64,000 nt of DNA, from positions 620,001 to 684,000 of the forward strand of contig JBKBOU010000002.1 of the NCBI GenBank assembly GCA_046293395.1, given 5' to 3'. A program made the translations under genes and the position numbers. The notes beneath the pieces are model-generated. The model did not search any database. It was not told the DNA's origin and was given only the letters and a program-made list of their open reading frames with translations. Positions within the stretch are counted from its first letter, which is position 1; every line of letters starts with the position of its first letter. This stretch comes from CAYNRA01 sp046293395. Its GTDB lineage: Bacteria > Bacteroidota > Bacteroidia > Cytophagales > Spirosomataceae. Positions 33,498 through 42,609 of this stretch are shown in pieces.

Positions 33498-34536
33498 GAG
33501 TTGGCTCATTTTATTTGCCCTACACACGCAAGCGCACCAAGACCCAACCGCGCTACTTATTGAGAGAAAAAAAAGTTATTCGTTTACGTATTCGCTAAAG
33601 TCTTCCGATAAAATAAGTATCGAAAACCAATTTGGGGATATACGTATTGTCTTTTGGGAGAAACCCCAAGTGGCTGTTTCTGTTCAAATATCGGCTTCAA
33701 GCGCATCGGATGCACTTGCACAACGGTTTTTGGCACAAACCACTGTCTCAGCGACCAAACAAGAAGGAGGTGCGTATTTCAAAACAATCCTGAAAAAATC
33801 GTCTATTCCTGTTCACAGCTACCAAAACAAAGGAGAAAGTAATAAAGTACGCATTGACTATGTCGTTCAAATGCCTAAAAACAACGAATTGAACGTCGTA
33901 AACTCGTTCGGAGATATTCATTTACCCGATTACCCAACCAAGCTTTCTCTCCAACACAGTTACGGTAATTTATATACTAACCGCCTGAAAAACAATGAAA
34001 ACCAAGTTCAACTTTCGTTCGGGAAGGCAGTCATCGAAGCACTCGAAGGAGGACAATTTAAGGCTTCTTATTCTTCCGTTTGGTTGGACGAAGCCCGGAA
34101 CTTATCACTCCAAAATAGCTTCGGCGATTTACACATTAAACTTGCTGAGAACATCAAGGGAAATATCAGTTATTCGACCGGATTAATTGAAAAAATCAAG
34201 GAAGCAGCGCATCTTCAGCTTTCCTATTCACATAAATTTGGTATTGGAGAAATTGATAGAAACACCAAGGAAATTGACATTCAATCGTCTTTTTCAGAAA
34301 TTGAACTGCCCAAAACGCAAGAGAAAGCAGCGTACGAGTTCTTCATTCAAGGTAAACATGCACGGTTCAAATACGAGGGCTCACAACCCATAATTTTTCA
34401 AAAAAACACAGAAAAGGAACCCAACACTACGCCAAGCTCCTCTTTCCGGATGTATCGTGGGAAAATCGGGAATGTCCATGCTCCTGAAACCCGTATCATT
34501 ATCCAATCCAATTATGGAAATATTCGAATTCGCTGA
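33469..34536 (+). CDS. Secreted DUF4097-like beta-solenoid protein
   Basis: 355 residues with a signal peptide (WLILFALHTQA, to about residue 22). The body repeats a short motif of form N-x-F/Y-G-D/N-I/L: NQFGDIRI, NSFGDIHL, HSYGNLYT, NSFGDLHI and SNYGNIRI at the very end. This is the pattern of DUF4097/adhesin-like right-handed beta-helices common downstream of ECF sigma factors in Bacteroidota. Probably a periplasmic or outer-membrane-associated protein. The start at 33469 overlaps the preceding gene by 29 nt; an ATG at 33481 is equally possible. The sigma/anti-sigma pair probably controls it. Confidence 0.8.
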   Translation: MKQKMKWFIKSWLILFALHTQAHQDPTALLIERKKSYSFTYSLKSSDKISIENQFGDIRIVFWEKPQVAVSVQISASSASDALAQRFLAQTTVSATKQEGGAYFKTILKKSSIPVHSYQNKGESNKVRIDYVVQMPKNNELNVVNSFGDIHLPDYPTKLSLQHSYGNLYTNRLKNNENQVQLSFGKAVIEALEGGQFKASYSSVWLDEARNLSLQNSFGDLHIKLAENIKGNISYSTGLIEKIKEAAHLQLSYSHKFGIGEIDRNTKEIDIQSSFSEIELPKTQEKAAYEFFIQGKHARFKYEGSQPIIFQKNTEKEPNTTPSSSFRMYRGKIGNVHAPETRIIIQSNYGNIRIR

Positions 34537-34539
34537 TAA

Positions 34540-35082
34540 TCAAAGCTTTAATAAAGAATATCCTTGTGACTGGAAATGCGTAATGCCTAACATAGCCCCG
34601 TGCAACACTTTGATATTTGGGTTGCGCGGGGAATCAACAAAGTTACGCGCACGCAAAGATTGACCGCAAATATAAAATTTCACCCCAGCTTCCGCCAAAG
34701 TATTTATCACTGCCGTATTCGGATTTTTCACTTGGAATACTTGCTCATACGCGCTGTCTGCCAGAATAACAGGCGTTGCTTCAAAATGTAAGATGACCAC
34801 AATGTCTAGTTTCTCTTTGGGCAAACCTGCAAGTCCATAAAGATTCATCACACGTGCAACCAACTCAAAAGCTGGATTCATTGAGGCGGCACTTTTTGTG
34901 CCTTGCGTGATGTCCACGACAATCTTGTATTTTTGCTTTCGATTGATGATGTTTTCAGACTCAGGAATCTCATAAACGCCTCCATATTGAGCAATAATTG
35001 GAAATTTCTTCTCTTGGGCTTTTGCTTGCCAAGTAAACATAGAGAGTAAAAAGCAGAAACTTAGTACATTTTTCAACTGCAT
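34540..35082 (-). CDS. Secreted DsrE family protein
   Basis: 180 residues with a signal peptide (TWQAKAQ, to about 22). The C-terminal ~120 residues match the DsrE/DsrF-like fold: YKIVVDITQGTKSAASMNP, DIVVILHFEATPVIL and an AGVKFYICGQSLRAR segment with the single conserved-position cysteine. DsrE proteins relay sulfur or have unknown roles. Secreted forms in Bacteroidota are uncharacterised. Monocistronic; converges with the DUF4097-like gene with a gap of 3 nt. Confidence 0.85.
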   Translation of the reverse strand: MQLKNVLSFCFLLSMFTWQAKAQEKKFPIIAQYGGVYEIPESENIINRKQKYKIVVDITQGTKSAASMNPAFELVARVMNLYGLAGLPKEKLDIVVILHFEATPVILADSAYEQVFQVKNPNTAVINTLAEAGVKFYICGQSLRARNFVDSPRNPNIKVLHGAMLGITHFQSQGYSLLKL

Positions 35083-35144
35083 AATTCATTTATTTTGGTT
35101 TAAAGAGGTATAAACGTACGAATAATCACACCGAAATAAAAAGA

Positions 35145-35185
35145 AAAAAGTCCTGAACAAATTGCTTGTCATACAGGACTTTTTT
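35145..35185 (-). terminator. Intrinsic terminator of the GH65 operon
   Basis: Arms AAAAAGTCCTG and CAGGACTTTTT with an 18-nt loop. On the minus strand it follows the GH65 stop codon at 35192 and ends in a T run. Confidence 0.75.
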
Positions 35186-35191
35186 CTTTCT

Positions 35192-37228
35192 TTATTTAAC
35201 CACAAACGTCTTCTTTTCTATACCTACACCTTTGATTGTCAGGGATTTCCAATGCGCAGGCAACTTTGTTTTTAGCTGAATGATTCCTTCGTCTGTTAAG
35301 TCCAAACCACCAAATCCATTGATTAATGTTTGCAAATAACCGCCCGCTCCTGTCGCAAAATAAGGATTTGTTCCACCAGCTGTTTCTGCCAAAACGCCAA
35401 ACGGGGGAACTTCGTTGGGTTTGTAGCTATCCATATATACTTTGTACGCTTGTTCTGTATTTCCTAGACGGCTTTGCAAGATAGAAAAAACAGCATGTGC
35501 CATCGCGGGGCTACTTCCTTTCATTCCTGGTTGATTATCACCTAATCTTGCCCAATAATAATCTACATCCTTCTTGATTTTCTTCGGGTCTGTGACTTGT
35601 TTTAAAGGATATGCCAACAAGTTAACATCGGCTTGTTTGATGGGTTCACCGGCATAACTAGCATGTTCTTTGGTGACACCATCTGGCAATTGTAAAATCA
35701 CCAAATTCTCTTGAATATCTTTCCAAACAGGATTTACAGGCTTTCCTATCGCTTGTGCCGCTTGATTTGCATAACCCAAAACCTCTTTCACAATCCCATT
35801 CGTAAACGCATTATCGTCCACGTTTTCAGCCCATTCGTCTGCACATACCACATTGATAATGTGATACTTACCGTCTTTGTCTTTTTCCACACGGCTTGCC
35901 CAGAAATCAGCTACTTCTTTCAACATAGGATAGCCTTTTTCTTGTAGCCAACTTTTGTCTTTGGTCACTTGGTAATATTTCCAGAACGAAAACCCAACGC
36001 AAGCTGTAATATGGTGTTGAAAAGGGCCCGTCAAAGCCCAAACAGGCGTGGACTCTTGTCCGTCTTGGTCTGATTCCCACGGAAACATCGCTCCTTTGTA
36101 ACCATGTGCTTTGGCATTAAACCGCGCAGCTTCCAGACGTTCAAAACGATAATCTAACATGGATTTTGCCAATTCGGGTTTCAAAGCCAGAATCGGAGGA
36201 TACATCCATAATTCAGTATCCCAAAAAACGTGGCCATTGTATCCCAGACCTGACAGCCCCATCGGCGAAGGGCTGTACGCCGTACCTTCTCGTAGGAACG
36301 AATACAAATTATAGAGGGCAAACCGAGCAGCGCGTTGGGCTTCGTCATCTCCTTCAATGATAATATCGGAAGTCCAAAGTTCTTGCCAAGCAGCGGCATG
36401 TTTTTGGCGCAATCTCGCTGTTTTTTCCAGCGCGGCGAAAATCGTCAAGCGCTCTGCCTCGTTGTGTGGGTCAGCTACATGTGCTGAAGAAATGACAGAA
36501 CCCACCACCGTAAAACGGTACGTTTCACCCGCTTTTAGTTTTTTGGTGAATTTCAGGCGGTGTAACCCATAATCCCATTCCTCGTGAACAAGAGCGGGTT
36601 CTTTGCCTCTTTCTTCTTCAAAAATAAAGGAGTTCGAAGCCGCAACTGTATGTCTGCCCGTAGGCGATTTCGCCACTGACGTCATCAAAGGAATCAAGGA
36701 ATGAGGGCGATCAATGAGGTGATAGGAGTTTTTCACGTCTCGGAGAACCTCCGGCGCTTGAATAATGCTATGCGGAGTAATCTCACACGCAGATTTTGCT
36801 GTAATACGTACCTCCGTCAAGGCCGTATAAGGCAAATGGCGAAGCGCCATTAATTCGGTTTGGACAGACACTTTTTCGTGTTCAAAACGAGTCACCAAAA
36901 CGCCATCATTCATACGAATTGTTTGCGTGTAACCTGTCATATCTTTAGACCCTAATCGCCGACCATCAATATCTAAATCCATATTGGCAAATTCAAAAAC
37001 TTTCAAAATATTTGATACACGCCCTCTTCCGTAGGTATCAAATGCGCCGTTGAGTACCACTTCTTTGACCTTTAGCGGCTGCGCCGATGAGGTCAGTCCA
37101 ATCATTCCGTTGGCTACGGTCACGCCGTAATAGTGTGTCGGATCTACTTCTTTTGCTGTGATTTCCCATTGTGCCACGGCTGCCCAGGAAATCAGCCAAG
37201 CGAAACTGCTCAAAATATGTTTTTTCAT
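35192..37228 (-). CDS. Secreted glycoside hydrolase family 65 protein
   Basis: 678 residues with a signal peptide (to VAQ, about 19). GH65 architecture: N-terminal beta-sandwich, then an (alpha/alpha)6 barrel with GYNGHVFWDTELWMYP (about 335-350) and the acid region CADEWAENVDDNAFTN (Glu465 as candidate general acid). Known GH65 enzymes are mainly cytosolic phosphorylases of kojibiose, trehalose or maltose; Bacteroidota also have secreted hydrolases acting on alpha-1,2-glucosides. The signal peptide and the C-terminal AETAGGTNPYFATGAGG stretch with a Glu favour a hydrolase. It follows a SGNH lipoprotein gene by 30 nt. Substrate unproven. Confidence 0.88.
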   Translation of the reverse strand: MKKHILSSFAWLISWAAVAQWEITAKEVDPTHYYGVTVANGMIGLTSSAQPLKVKEVVLNGAFDTYGRGRVSNILKVFEFANMDLDIDGRRLGSKDMTGYTQTIRMNDGVLVTRFEHEKVSVQTELMALRHLPYTALTEVRITAKSACEITPHSIIQAPEVLRDVKNSYHLIDRPHSLIPLMTSVAKSPTGRHTVAASNSFIFEEERGKEPALVHEEWDYGLHRLKFTKKLKAGETYRFTVVGSVISSAHVADPHNEAERLTIFAALEKTARLRQKHAAAWQELWTSDIIIEGDDEAQRAARFALYNLYSFLREGTAYSPSPMGLSGLGYNGHVFWDTELWMYPPILALKPELAKSMLDYRFERLEAARFNAKAHGYKGAMFPWESDQDGQESTPVWALTGPFQHHITACVGFSFWKYYQVTKDKSWLQEKGYPMLKEVADFWASRVEKDKDGKYHIINVVCADEWAENVDDNAFTNGIVKEVLGYANQAAQAIGKPVNPVWKDIQENLVILQLPDGVTKEHASYAGEPIKQADVNLLAYPLKQVTDPKKIKKDVDYYWARLGDNQPGMKGSSPAMAHAVFSILQSRLGNTEQAYKVYMDSYKPNEVPPFGVLAETAGGTNPYFATGAGGYLQTLINGFGGLDLTDEGIIQLKTKLPAHWKSLTIKGVGIEKKTFVVK

Positions 37229-37258
37229 TGTATCTATAGGTTAATTCGTAGTTATTTT

Positions 37259-37942
37259 TCAGATTCCAGCTTGCTTCAAACCTTTTTTGAGTTCCTCTGC
37301 CCAAACGTGGTAGCCCATCGCATTCAAATGCAATTTATCCTGAATGAACAACTCTGCTTTGGGCTCTCCTTCCTCATTTAAAAAAGCAGGCGAAGTTTGA
37401 ATAAAGTGAAGTTTCTTCTTGGACTCACAATATGTCCTGATTAATGTGTTCACTTCCTGAATTTGCGACCAAACCTTCCATCTACTTTCTGTCGGCGTGA
37501 TTTCGATGAAAACAATCGGTTTGTTTTTGTGCTTTTGTCGGATTTTCTTTTCTACAGCTTTGAAAAGTTGCAAAACCTCTTTCGGAGTTCGGTCATCTGG
37601 CGCACCCGTAATATCATTGGCAACAAAAATAAGTACCGCTTTGGCGTCATGCTTTGCTACAAGCCGCTCTGTATAGAACAATAAATCCGTAAATTTTGCA
37701 CCACCGTATCCACGGTTAATCATTTCATAGGGTGCCATGTCCTCCTTTATATTGCCCCAAAGCCGAAAACTAGACGAGCCCAAACACAAAATAGCTTCTG
37801 AACTGTATTTTTCGATTTGGTCTTTTTTCTCCAATTGTTGAATATCTTTCTCCCACGATTTCGCGGCTTCTTCGTAGCGCTTAAAGGAAGTGCATTGTAC
37901 AAAGACAAAAGAAAAGAGAAGGACAAAAAGACTATTTCTCAT
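37259..37942 (-). CDS. SGNH/GDSL-family lipoprotein hydrolase
   Basis: 227-residue lipoprotein (lipobox FVFVQC). SGNH blocks: block I as CLGSSSFRLW, block II Gly in INRGYGGAKF, block III Asn in VFVANDI, and the C-terminal Asp-x-x-His as QDKLHLN. An esterase, possibly deacetylating a glycan before GH65 action. It is the first gene of a two-gene operon. ATG at 37942 starts the lipoprotein signal; an upstream ATG at 38011 adds a non-signal leader, and the -7 element at 37987-37994 falls between, supporting 37942. Confidence 0.85.
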   Translation of the reverse strand: MRNSLFVLLFSFVFVQCTSFKRYEEAAKSWEKDIQQLEKKDQIEKYSSEAILCLGSSSFRLWGNIKEDMAPYEMINRGYGGAKFTDLLFYTERLVAKHDAKAVLIFVANDITGAPDDRTPKEVLQLFKAVEKKIRQKHKNKPIVFIEITPTESRWKVWSQIQEVNTLIRTYCESKKKLHFIQTSPAFLNEEGEPKAELFIQDKLHLNAMGYHVWAEELKKGLKQAGI

Positions 37943-37986
37943 GCGTTCTATTTGGTTAAATGGATTGAAATTGAGTTGAATCAAAA

Positions 37987-37994
37987 CAAAAATA
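37987..37994 (-). promoter_or_regulatory. Bacteroidota -7 promoter element for the SGNH-GH65 operon
   Basis: Minus-strand TATTTTTG, a TAnnTTTG match, 45 nt upstream of the ATG at 37942. Confidence 0.5.
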
Positions 37995-38238
37995 CAGTTA
38001 ATTCGATGCATCTCACCCGAAATAGAGACGAATCCACCTGTACCGTCCGATACTAATGGCTATTTAGCCCCAAAATAAGCCATTCAGAAAATAAAAAAAT
38101 AGCCGCCAAATAACTGATAAACAGATTCTTGCAAATGTACATACAAGATAAATTGAACGAATTGAATAATTAATAGGAATAAATAGATGTTTAGACAAGA
38201 TTTTAGGTTTATCCCAATTCATTCCACAGAAAGCCCTT

Positions 38239-38246
38239 TATTTTTG
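38239..38246 (+). promoter_or_regulatory. Bacteroidota -7 promoter element for the MFS gene
   Basis: TATTTTTG followed by C, a full TAnnTTTG match. It lies 27 nt before the TTG at 38273, the only plausible start codon for a full-length transporter. Confidence 0.5.
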
Positions 38247-38272
38247 CAGATTACTTATTCAGTATTTATCTC

Positions 38273-39463
38273 TTGAAAGCACCCGACAGCATCTTTACGC
38301 TTCAGTTTTGGCTTCTTTGCCTTAGCTCTTTTTTATTCTTCTCTAGCTTTAATATGCTCATTGCCGAGCTACCTGACTATCTTACCAGCATGGGTGGTGA
38401 AGAATACAAAGGACTCATTATCAGCTTATTCACCGTTACTGCTGGTCTCTCAAGACCTTTTAGCGGAAAACTCACCGACAAGATTGGGCGCGTGCCCATC
38501 ATGGCATTTGGTTCCCTCGTTTGTTTTGTCCTTGGTTTCATGTACCCACTCGTTACAACTGTTTTTCCGTTTTTATTCCTTCGCCTCCTCCATGGTTTTT
38601 CAACCGGATTTAAACCAACGGGCACTTCGGCATACATTGCAGACATCATGCCTTTCAACCGGCGCGGAGAAGCCATGGGGCTGCACGGGCTTGTAGGTAG
38701 TTTGGGCATGGCAATTGGTCCTGCGCTTGGCAGCTGGATTGCCCTTTCATTTTCTATCAATACACTTTTTTACACCTCTTCCGCCTTTGCCTTTCTTTCC
38801 ATTGCCATTCTTTCCAATATGAAAGAAACCTTGCCAGAAAACCAACGCGAAAAACTCGGCTGGCAATCGTTCAAATTAACGAAACAAGACTTATTCGATA
38901 CCTCCGTTTGGCCAGTCGTCATCGTCATCTTTTTCACCTCGTTTAGTTTCGGTGCCGTCGCAACATTAACGCCAGACCTCAGCAAGCTCATTGGGCTAGA
39001 GAATAAAGGATTTTTCTTCCTTATTTATACCCTCGCTTCTTTGGTTATCCGGATTATTGCCGGAAAATGGTCGGATAAAAATGGGCGTGTCACTGTTCTT
39101 ATTCTTGGTTGTGGTGCGTTGATTATTGCCATGATTTTAACAGCTTTCTCCACCAACATACTGATTTTCACGCTTGCTGCCTCTATGTATGGCGTAGCGA
39201 TGGGCATTATTTCACCCATTTCACAAGCTTGGACGATTGATTTATGCGACGATGCCAATCGCGGACGCGCCATTGCGACGATGTACATCGCACTGGAAAC
39301 AGGTATTGGTATTGGCGCGTTCTTCCCAACTCTGATTTACCAAAACGACGCCACCAAACTTCCGTGGGCATTTTTATCAACCGTTCTGTTTGCACTTGTT
39401 GCCTTTTTCTATTTGCTCCATTACCGGAAAAAAGGAAAGTTAAAAAGTATTTCTTTTTCGTGA
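38273..39463 (+). CDS. MFS transporter, probable drug/metabolite exporter
   Basis: 396 residues with twelve predicted membrane segments. The loop 2-3 motif reads GKLTDKIGRVP (about 64-74) and its repeat in the second half GKWSDKNGR (about 262-270). The PTGTSAYIADIMPFNRRGEAMG segment after helix 4 is typical of DHA-like exporters. The start appears to be TTG: no in-frame ATG lies upstream, the next ATG falls inside helix 1, and a -7 promoter element is placed 27 nt before the TTG. Divergent from the SGNH-GH65 operon. Substrate unknown. Confidence 0.85.
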   Translation: MKAPDSIFTLQFWLLCLSSFLFFSSFNMLIAELPDYLTSMGGEEYKGLIISLFTVTAGLSRPFSGKLTDKIGRVPIMAFGSLVCFVLGFMYPLVTTVFPFLFLRLLHGFSTGFKPTGTSAYIADIMPFNRRGEAMGLHGLVGSLGMAIGPALGSWIALSFSINTLFYTSSAFAFLSIAILSNMKETLPENQREKLGWQSFKLTKQDLFDTSVWPVVIVIFFTSFSFGAVATLTPDLSKLIGLENKGFFFLIYTLASLVIRIIAGKWSDKNGRVTVLILGCGALIIAMILTAFSTNILIFTLAASMYGVAMGIISPISQAWTIDLCDDANRGRAIATMYIALETGIGIGAFFPTLIYQNDATKLPWAFLSTVLFALVAFFYLLHYRKKGKLKSISFS

Positions 39464-39528
39464 AGGAAGTGTGCATCTCCAAACCGATTTATTCATTTTA
39501 TTGGTCGCTAATAATGGCTTTTTAGCCC

Positions 39529-39546
39529 ATTTTCTTTCAAGAAAAT
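39529..39546. other. Short inverted repeat downstream of the MFS gene
   Basis: ATTTTCTT and AAGAAAAT around a 2-nt loop. It is AT-only apart from one C/G pair per arm and lacks a T run, so terminator function is doubtful. Confidence 0.3.
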
Positions 39547-39632
39547 AGTGGTATTTGGTGATTTCATAGTACATTGTAAAGAATTTTAAAAATTAGTTAC
39601 AGACCTAATCAACCACCTAACCAATTCAAAAA

Positions 39633-41003
39633 ATGGGTACTTCCAGAAGAAAATTCCTTGGAACGCTCGGTGCTGTCTCGGCACTAGCCTCCACGCAAGG
39701 TTTTGCCAAACCATTTTCCATCATCAAAAGTCTTTCGATAAGCCCCAACGATAAAATCCGAATTGCAACCATCGGGATGGGGATTCAAGGACATTATGAC
39801 ACCAAAGCCGCTCTCCGAAACGAAGGCATTGAACTCGTCGCAGCAGCCGATTTATACACTGGGCGACTCGACCGCGTGAAACAAACATTCGGAAAGGACA
39901 TCTTCACCACCCGCGACTACCGCGAAATCCTGCAACGCCCCGACGTAGATGCTGTACTTGTCGTTACACCAGACCACTGGCATGACAAAATCACAATTGA
40001 TGCCCTACAAGCAGGAAAACATGTCTATTGCGAAAAACCAATGGTTCACCAAATCAATCAAGGAAAAGCCGTGATTGACGCTTGGAAAAAATCCGGAAAA
40101 ACCATGCAAGTAGGTAGCCAACGCATCAGTGGTGCTGTTTTTGCCGAAGCCAAACGACTACTTCAAGCAGGTGAAATCGGTGAAATCAATTACGTGGAAT
40201 CCAATAGCGACCGTTTCAGTGCCATAGGTGCCTGGAATTACTCCATCCCGACAGATGCCTCACCTGCAACGGTTGACTGGGACACGTTCCTTCGAAACGC
40301 CCCAAAAACACCCTTTGACGCCAAACAGTTTTTCCGTTGGAGAAATTACAAGGAATACGGCACAGGGGTAGCTGGCGACTTGTTTGTCCACCTCATCACG
40401 GGCGTACATCATGTTACAGACTCCATCGGGCCTGAACGAATTTTTGCTTCCGGTGGACTCAGTTACTGGAAAGACGGTAGAAACGTGCCGGATGTCATGG
40501 TGGCAATTCTTGATTACCCAAAAACAGAGCAACACAGTGACTTCCAAATGGTTTTACGTGTGAATTTTGCCAATGCGGGCACAATCAATAATAATACACG
40601 CATTATTGGTACAGAAGGACAAATTGATTTATCTGGAAATGGCGTTGTTTTGAGTAAAAAGAAACTTCCCAAAGCACCTGGTTACAGCGGCTATGACAGC
40701 TACTTCACGTTTTCGGATGAACAGCAAGCAGAATTTAAGAAATCCTACGACGCGCAATACTCAGAAGCAGATAGAAAGGGAGAGCCTGTCAAGGAAATCA
40801 AATTCACGCCACCCGTTGGCGACGATGAGCATAAAAATCACTTCGCTGACTTTTTTGCAAATGTCCGCGCAGGTAGCCAAAAAACAATAGAAGACCCGAT
40901 TGTGGGCTTCCGAGCAGCAGCACCTGTTTTAGCTTGTAATGATAGCTACTTCCAGAAAAAACCTATCAGTTGGAACCCTAAAGACATGAAGTTGAAAAAA
41001 TAA
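39633..41003 (+). CDS. Tat-exported Gfo/Idh/MocA family oxidoreductase
   Basis: 456 residues with a twin-arginine signal (SRRKFLG, then hydrophobic stretch to about residue 25). The Rossmann NAD(P) domain begins IRIATIGMGIQGHY, and EKPMVH (about 135-140) marks the substrate/cofactor lysine motif of the family. Tat export means that it folds with its nucleotide before export; secreted relatives act on sugars or glycosides with tightly bound cofactor. Its neighbourhood (GH65, SGNH, MFS) suggests a sugar substrate. Ends at a strong terminator. Confidence 0.9.
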   Translation: MGTSRRKFLGTLGAVSALASTQGFAKPFSIIKSLSISPNDKIRIATIGMGIQGHYDTKAALRNEGIELVAAADLYTGRLDRVKQTFGKDIFTTRDYREILQRPDVDAVLVVTPDHWHDKITIDALQAGKHVYCEKPMVHQINQGKAVIDAWKKSGKTMQVGSQRISGAVFAEAKRLLQAGEIGEINYVESNSDRFSAIGAWNYSIPTDASPATVDWDTFLRNAPKTPFDAKQFFRWRNYKEYGTGVAGDLFVHLITGVHHVTDSIGPERIFASGGLSYWKDGRNVPDVMVAILDYPKTEQHSDFQMVLRVNFANAGTINNNTRIIGTEGQIDLSGNGVVLSKKKLPKAPGYSGYDSYFTFSDEQQAEFKKSYDAQYSEADRKGEPVKEIKFTPPVGDDEHKNHFADFFANVRAGSQKTIEDPIVGFRAAAPVLACNDSYFQKKPISWNPKDMKLKK

Positions 41004-41024
41004 AAATCAACTCATTTATCTTCG

Positions 41025-41053
41025 AAAAAGACTCCTCAAAAGGGAGTCTTTTT
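41025..41053 (+). terminator. Intrinsic terminator of the Gfo/Idh/MocA gene
   Basis: Arms AAAAAGACTCC and GGAGTCTTTTT around a short A-rich loop. Confidence 0.9.
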
Positions 41054-41115
41054 GTATTCCTAACCAATTTATAAGATAAAACTACTAAATTCGCAGTTCA
41101 TAAAATGGTAAAAAA

Positions 41116-41937
41116 ATGACACAATTCATGTACATCACTTGGGATGTCAGCCCAGTTATTTTTAAAATAGGTGGTTTCGAGCTACGTTGGTACGGCTTGC
41201 TTTTCGCTGCTGGATTTGTACTTGGCTACCAAATTCTTGCCCGTATTTTCAAATTAGAAAAACAAAAAGAAGAAGCCCTTGACTCCCTCCTATTGACCAT
41301 GATTATCTCGACCGTGCTCGGTGCGCGTATCGGTCATTATGTTTTTTACGAAGGATATCGTTTTGCAGATGCGCCCATTCAATTCATCATCGACATGCTC
41401 GTACCACCGTATGCCGGACTTGCTAGCCACGGCGCGAGTATTGGTATATTAATCGGTTTATACATCTATACAAAAAAACAAAAAGCGACGTATTTGTGGG
41501 TGACAGACCGCGTAGTAATTGCTGCGGCACTTGGGGGGGCATCTATTCGCTTAGGGAATTTGATGAACTCCGAAATCGTCGGGAAAGCAACCGATGTTTC
41601 TTGGGCATTTTTGTTTAAACAGAATACAGAGTTTGAACAAGTTCCGCGCCACGCCGCTCAATTATACGAAGCACTCAGTTGCTTGGTTCTATTTGGCATC
41701 CTGCTTGCCTTGTACAATAAATGGAGAGAAAAAGCGCCTGCGGGAGCATTGACAGGGCTGTTCTTCACCTGGATTTTTACGCTCCGTTTTTGCTACGAAT
41801 TTTTAAAAGAAAACCAAGAGAATTTTGAAAACACCATGGCCCTCAATATGGGGCAAATACTCAGTATTCCACTCGTTATTTTTGGTTTGTATTTACTGTA
41901 TCGCTCCCTTTTGAGTAAAAAACCCTTGACGATATAA
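41116..41937 (+). CDS. lgt: Prolipoprotein diacylglyceryl transferase
   Basis: 273 residues, about seven membrane segments. Lgt features: FELRWYGLLFAAGFVLGY near the N-terminus, GARIGHYVFYEG (the catalytic-region His/Arg), GLASHGASIG (the essential HG motif) and the family signature GGASIRLGNLMNSEIVGK. It transfers diacylglycerol from phosphatidylglycerol to the lipobox cysteine of prolipoproteins, the first step of lipoprotein maturation, and so serves the many lipoproteins seen in this window. Monocistronic, flanked by terminators. Confidence 0.95.
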   Translation: MTQFMYITWDVSPVIFKIGGFELRWYGLLFAAGFVLGYQILARIFKLEKQKEEALDSLLLTMIISTVLGARIGHYVFYEGYRFADAPIQFIIDMLVPPYAGLASHGASIGILIGLYIYTKKQKATYLWVTDRVVIAAALGGASIRLGNLMNSEIVGKATDVSWAFLFKQNTEFEQVPRHAAQLYEALSCLVLFGILLALYNKWREKAPAGALTGLFFTWIFTLRFCYEFLKENQENFENTMALNMGQILSIPLVIFGLYLLYRSLLSKKPLTI

Positions 41938-41943
41938 ACCCAT

Positions 41944-41979
41944 AAGGTACTTTTCTGACCGTAGAAAAGTACCTTTTTT
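41944..41979 (+). terminator. Intrinsic terminator of lgt
   Basis: Arms AAGGTACTTTTC and GAAAAGTACCTT around an 8-nt loop, followed by a T run. Confidence 0.9.
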
Positions 41980-42102
41980 GCGTATATTCTAAATAGTATG
42001 CTTGCATAATATTAACAAATGATTAAATTTGTTTTCCTAGACGAGTCAAAATCGTATAAATAAGTACTTAGCAAGCAAAAGGCGAAAAAGGAACTACCTG
42101 TT

Positions 42103-42603
42103 ATGAAGAAAGAAAAAACCATTGATTTCCATATAAAATGGTGTTGGCATGCCATATCCAGAATGTATAATGTGTATGCAAGCCAAAATGACATGTCTAT
42201 GGCTATCGGTTATGTATTGTTAAACATTGACAGCGAAAAAGGAACACCTGCCACGAAAATCGGCCCATCTATCGGAATGGAACCGCGAAGTTTGACGCGT
42301 ATGCTCAAAACCTTGGAAGAAAAAGGTTGGATTTACCGCCAGACAGACAAAGAAGACAAAAGATACGTCAATGTTTTCTTAACAGAAGAAGGGAAAAAGA
42401 AACGAAACTTTGCCCGTGCAGGCGTTATTGAGTTCAATAACCGAATCCAAGAAGCAATCCCTGCTGAGAAAATGGCTATCTTCTACGAGGTCATTCAGCA
42501 AATCAAAGATACAGTTGAAAAACAGACAGCCGATACAAAAGCCATCATCAGTCAGTTATCCATTCCACTCGAAAAAGTAGATGATATTGACCTTACCCCC
42601 TGA
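42103..42603 (+). CDS. MarR family transcriptional regulator
   Basis: 166 residues. Winged helix with TKIGPSIGMEPRSLTRMLKT as HTH (about 50-70) and the wing KEDKRYVNVFLTEEGK (about 85-100), flanked by dimerisation helices. MarR proteins repress efflux, fatty-acid or stress genes and respond to small lipophilic ligands. Long-chain fatty-acid metabolism regulators in Bacteroidota have similar size, but I cannot assign a target. The downstream small secreted protein gene begins 6 nt after its stop and is probably co-transcribed. Confidence 0.85.
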   Translation: MKKEKTIDFHIKWCWHAISRMYNVYASQNDMSMAIGYVLLNIDSEKGTPATKIGPSIGMEPRSLTRMLKTLEEKGWIYRQTDKEDKRYVNVFLTEEGKKKRNFARAGVIEFNNRIQEAIPAEKMAIFYEVIQQIKDTVEKQTADTKAIISQLSIPLEKVDDIDLTP

Positions 42604-42609
42604 TTTGGT

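Noticed and set aside
34457..34663. Plus-strand open frame across the junction of convergent genes
   Set aside because: It overlaps both the DUF4097-like and DsrE genes and has no protein-like features.
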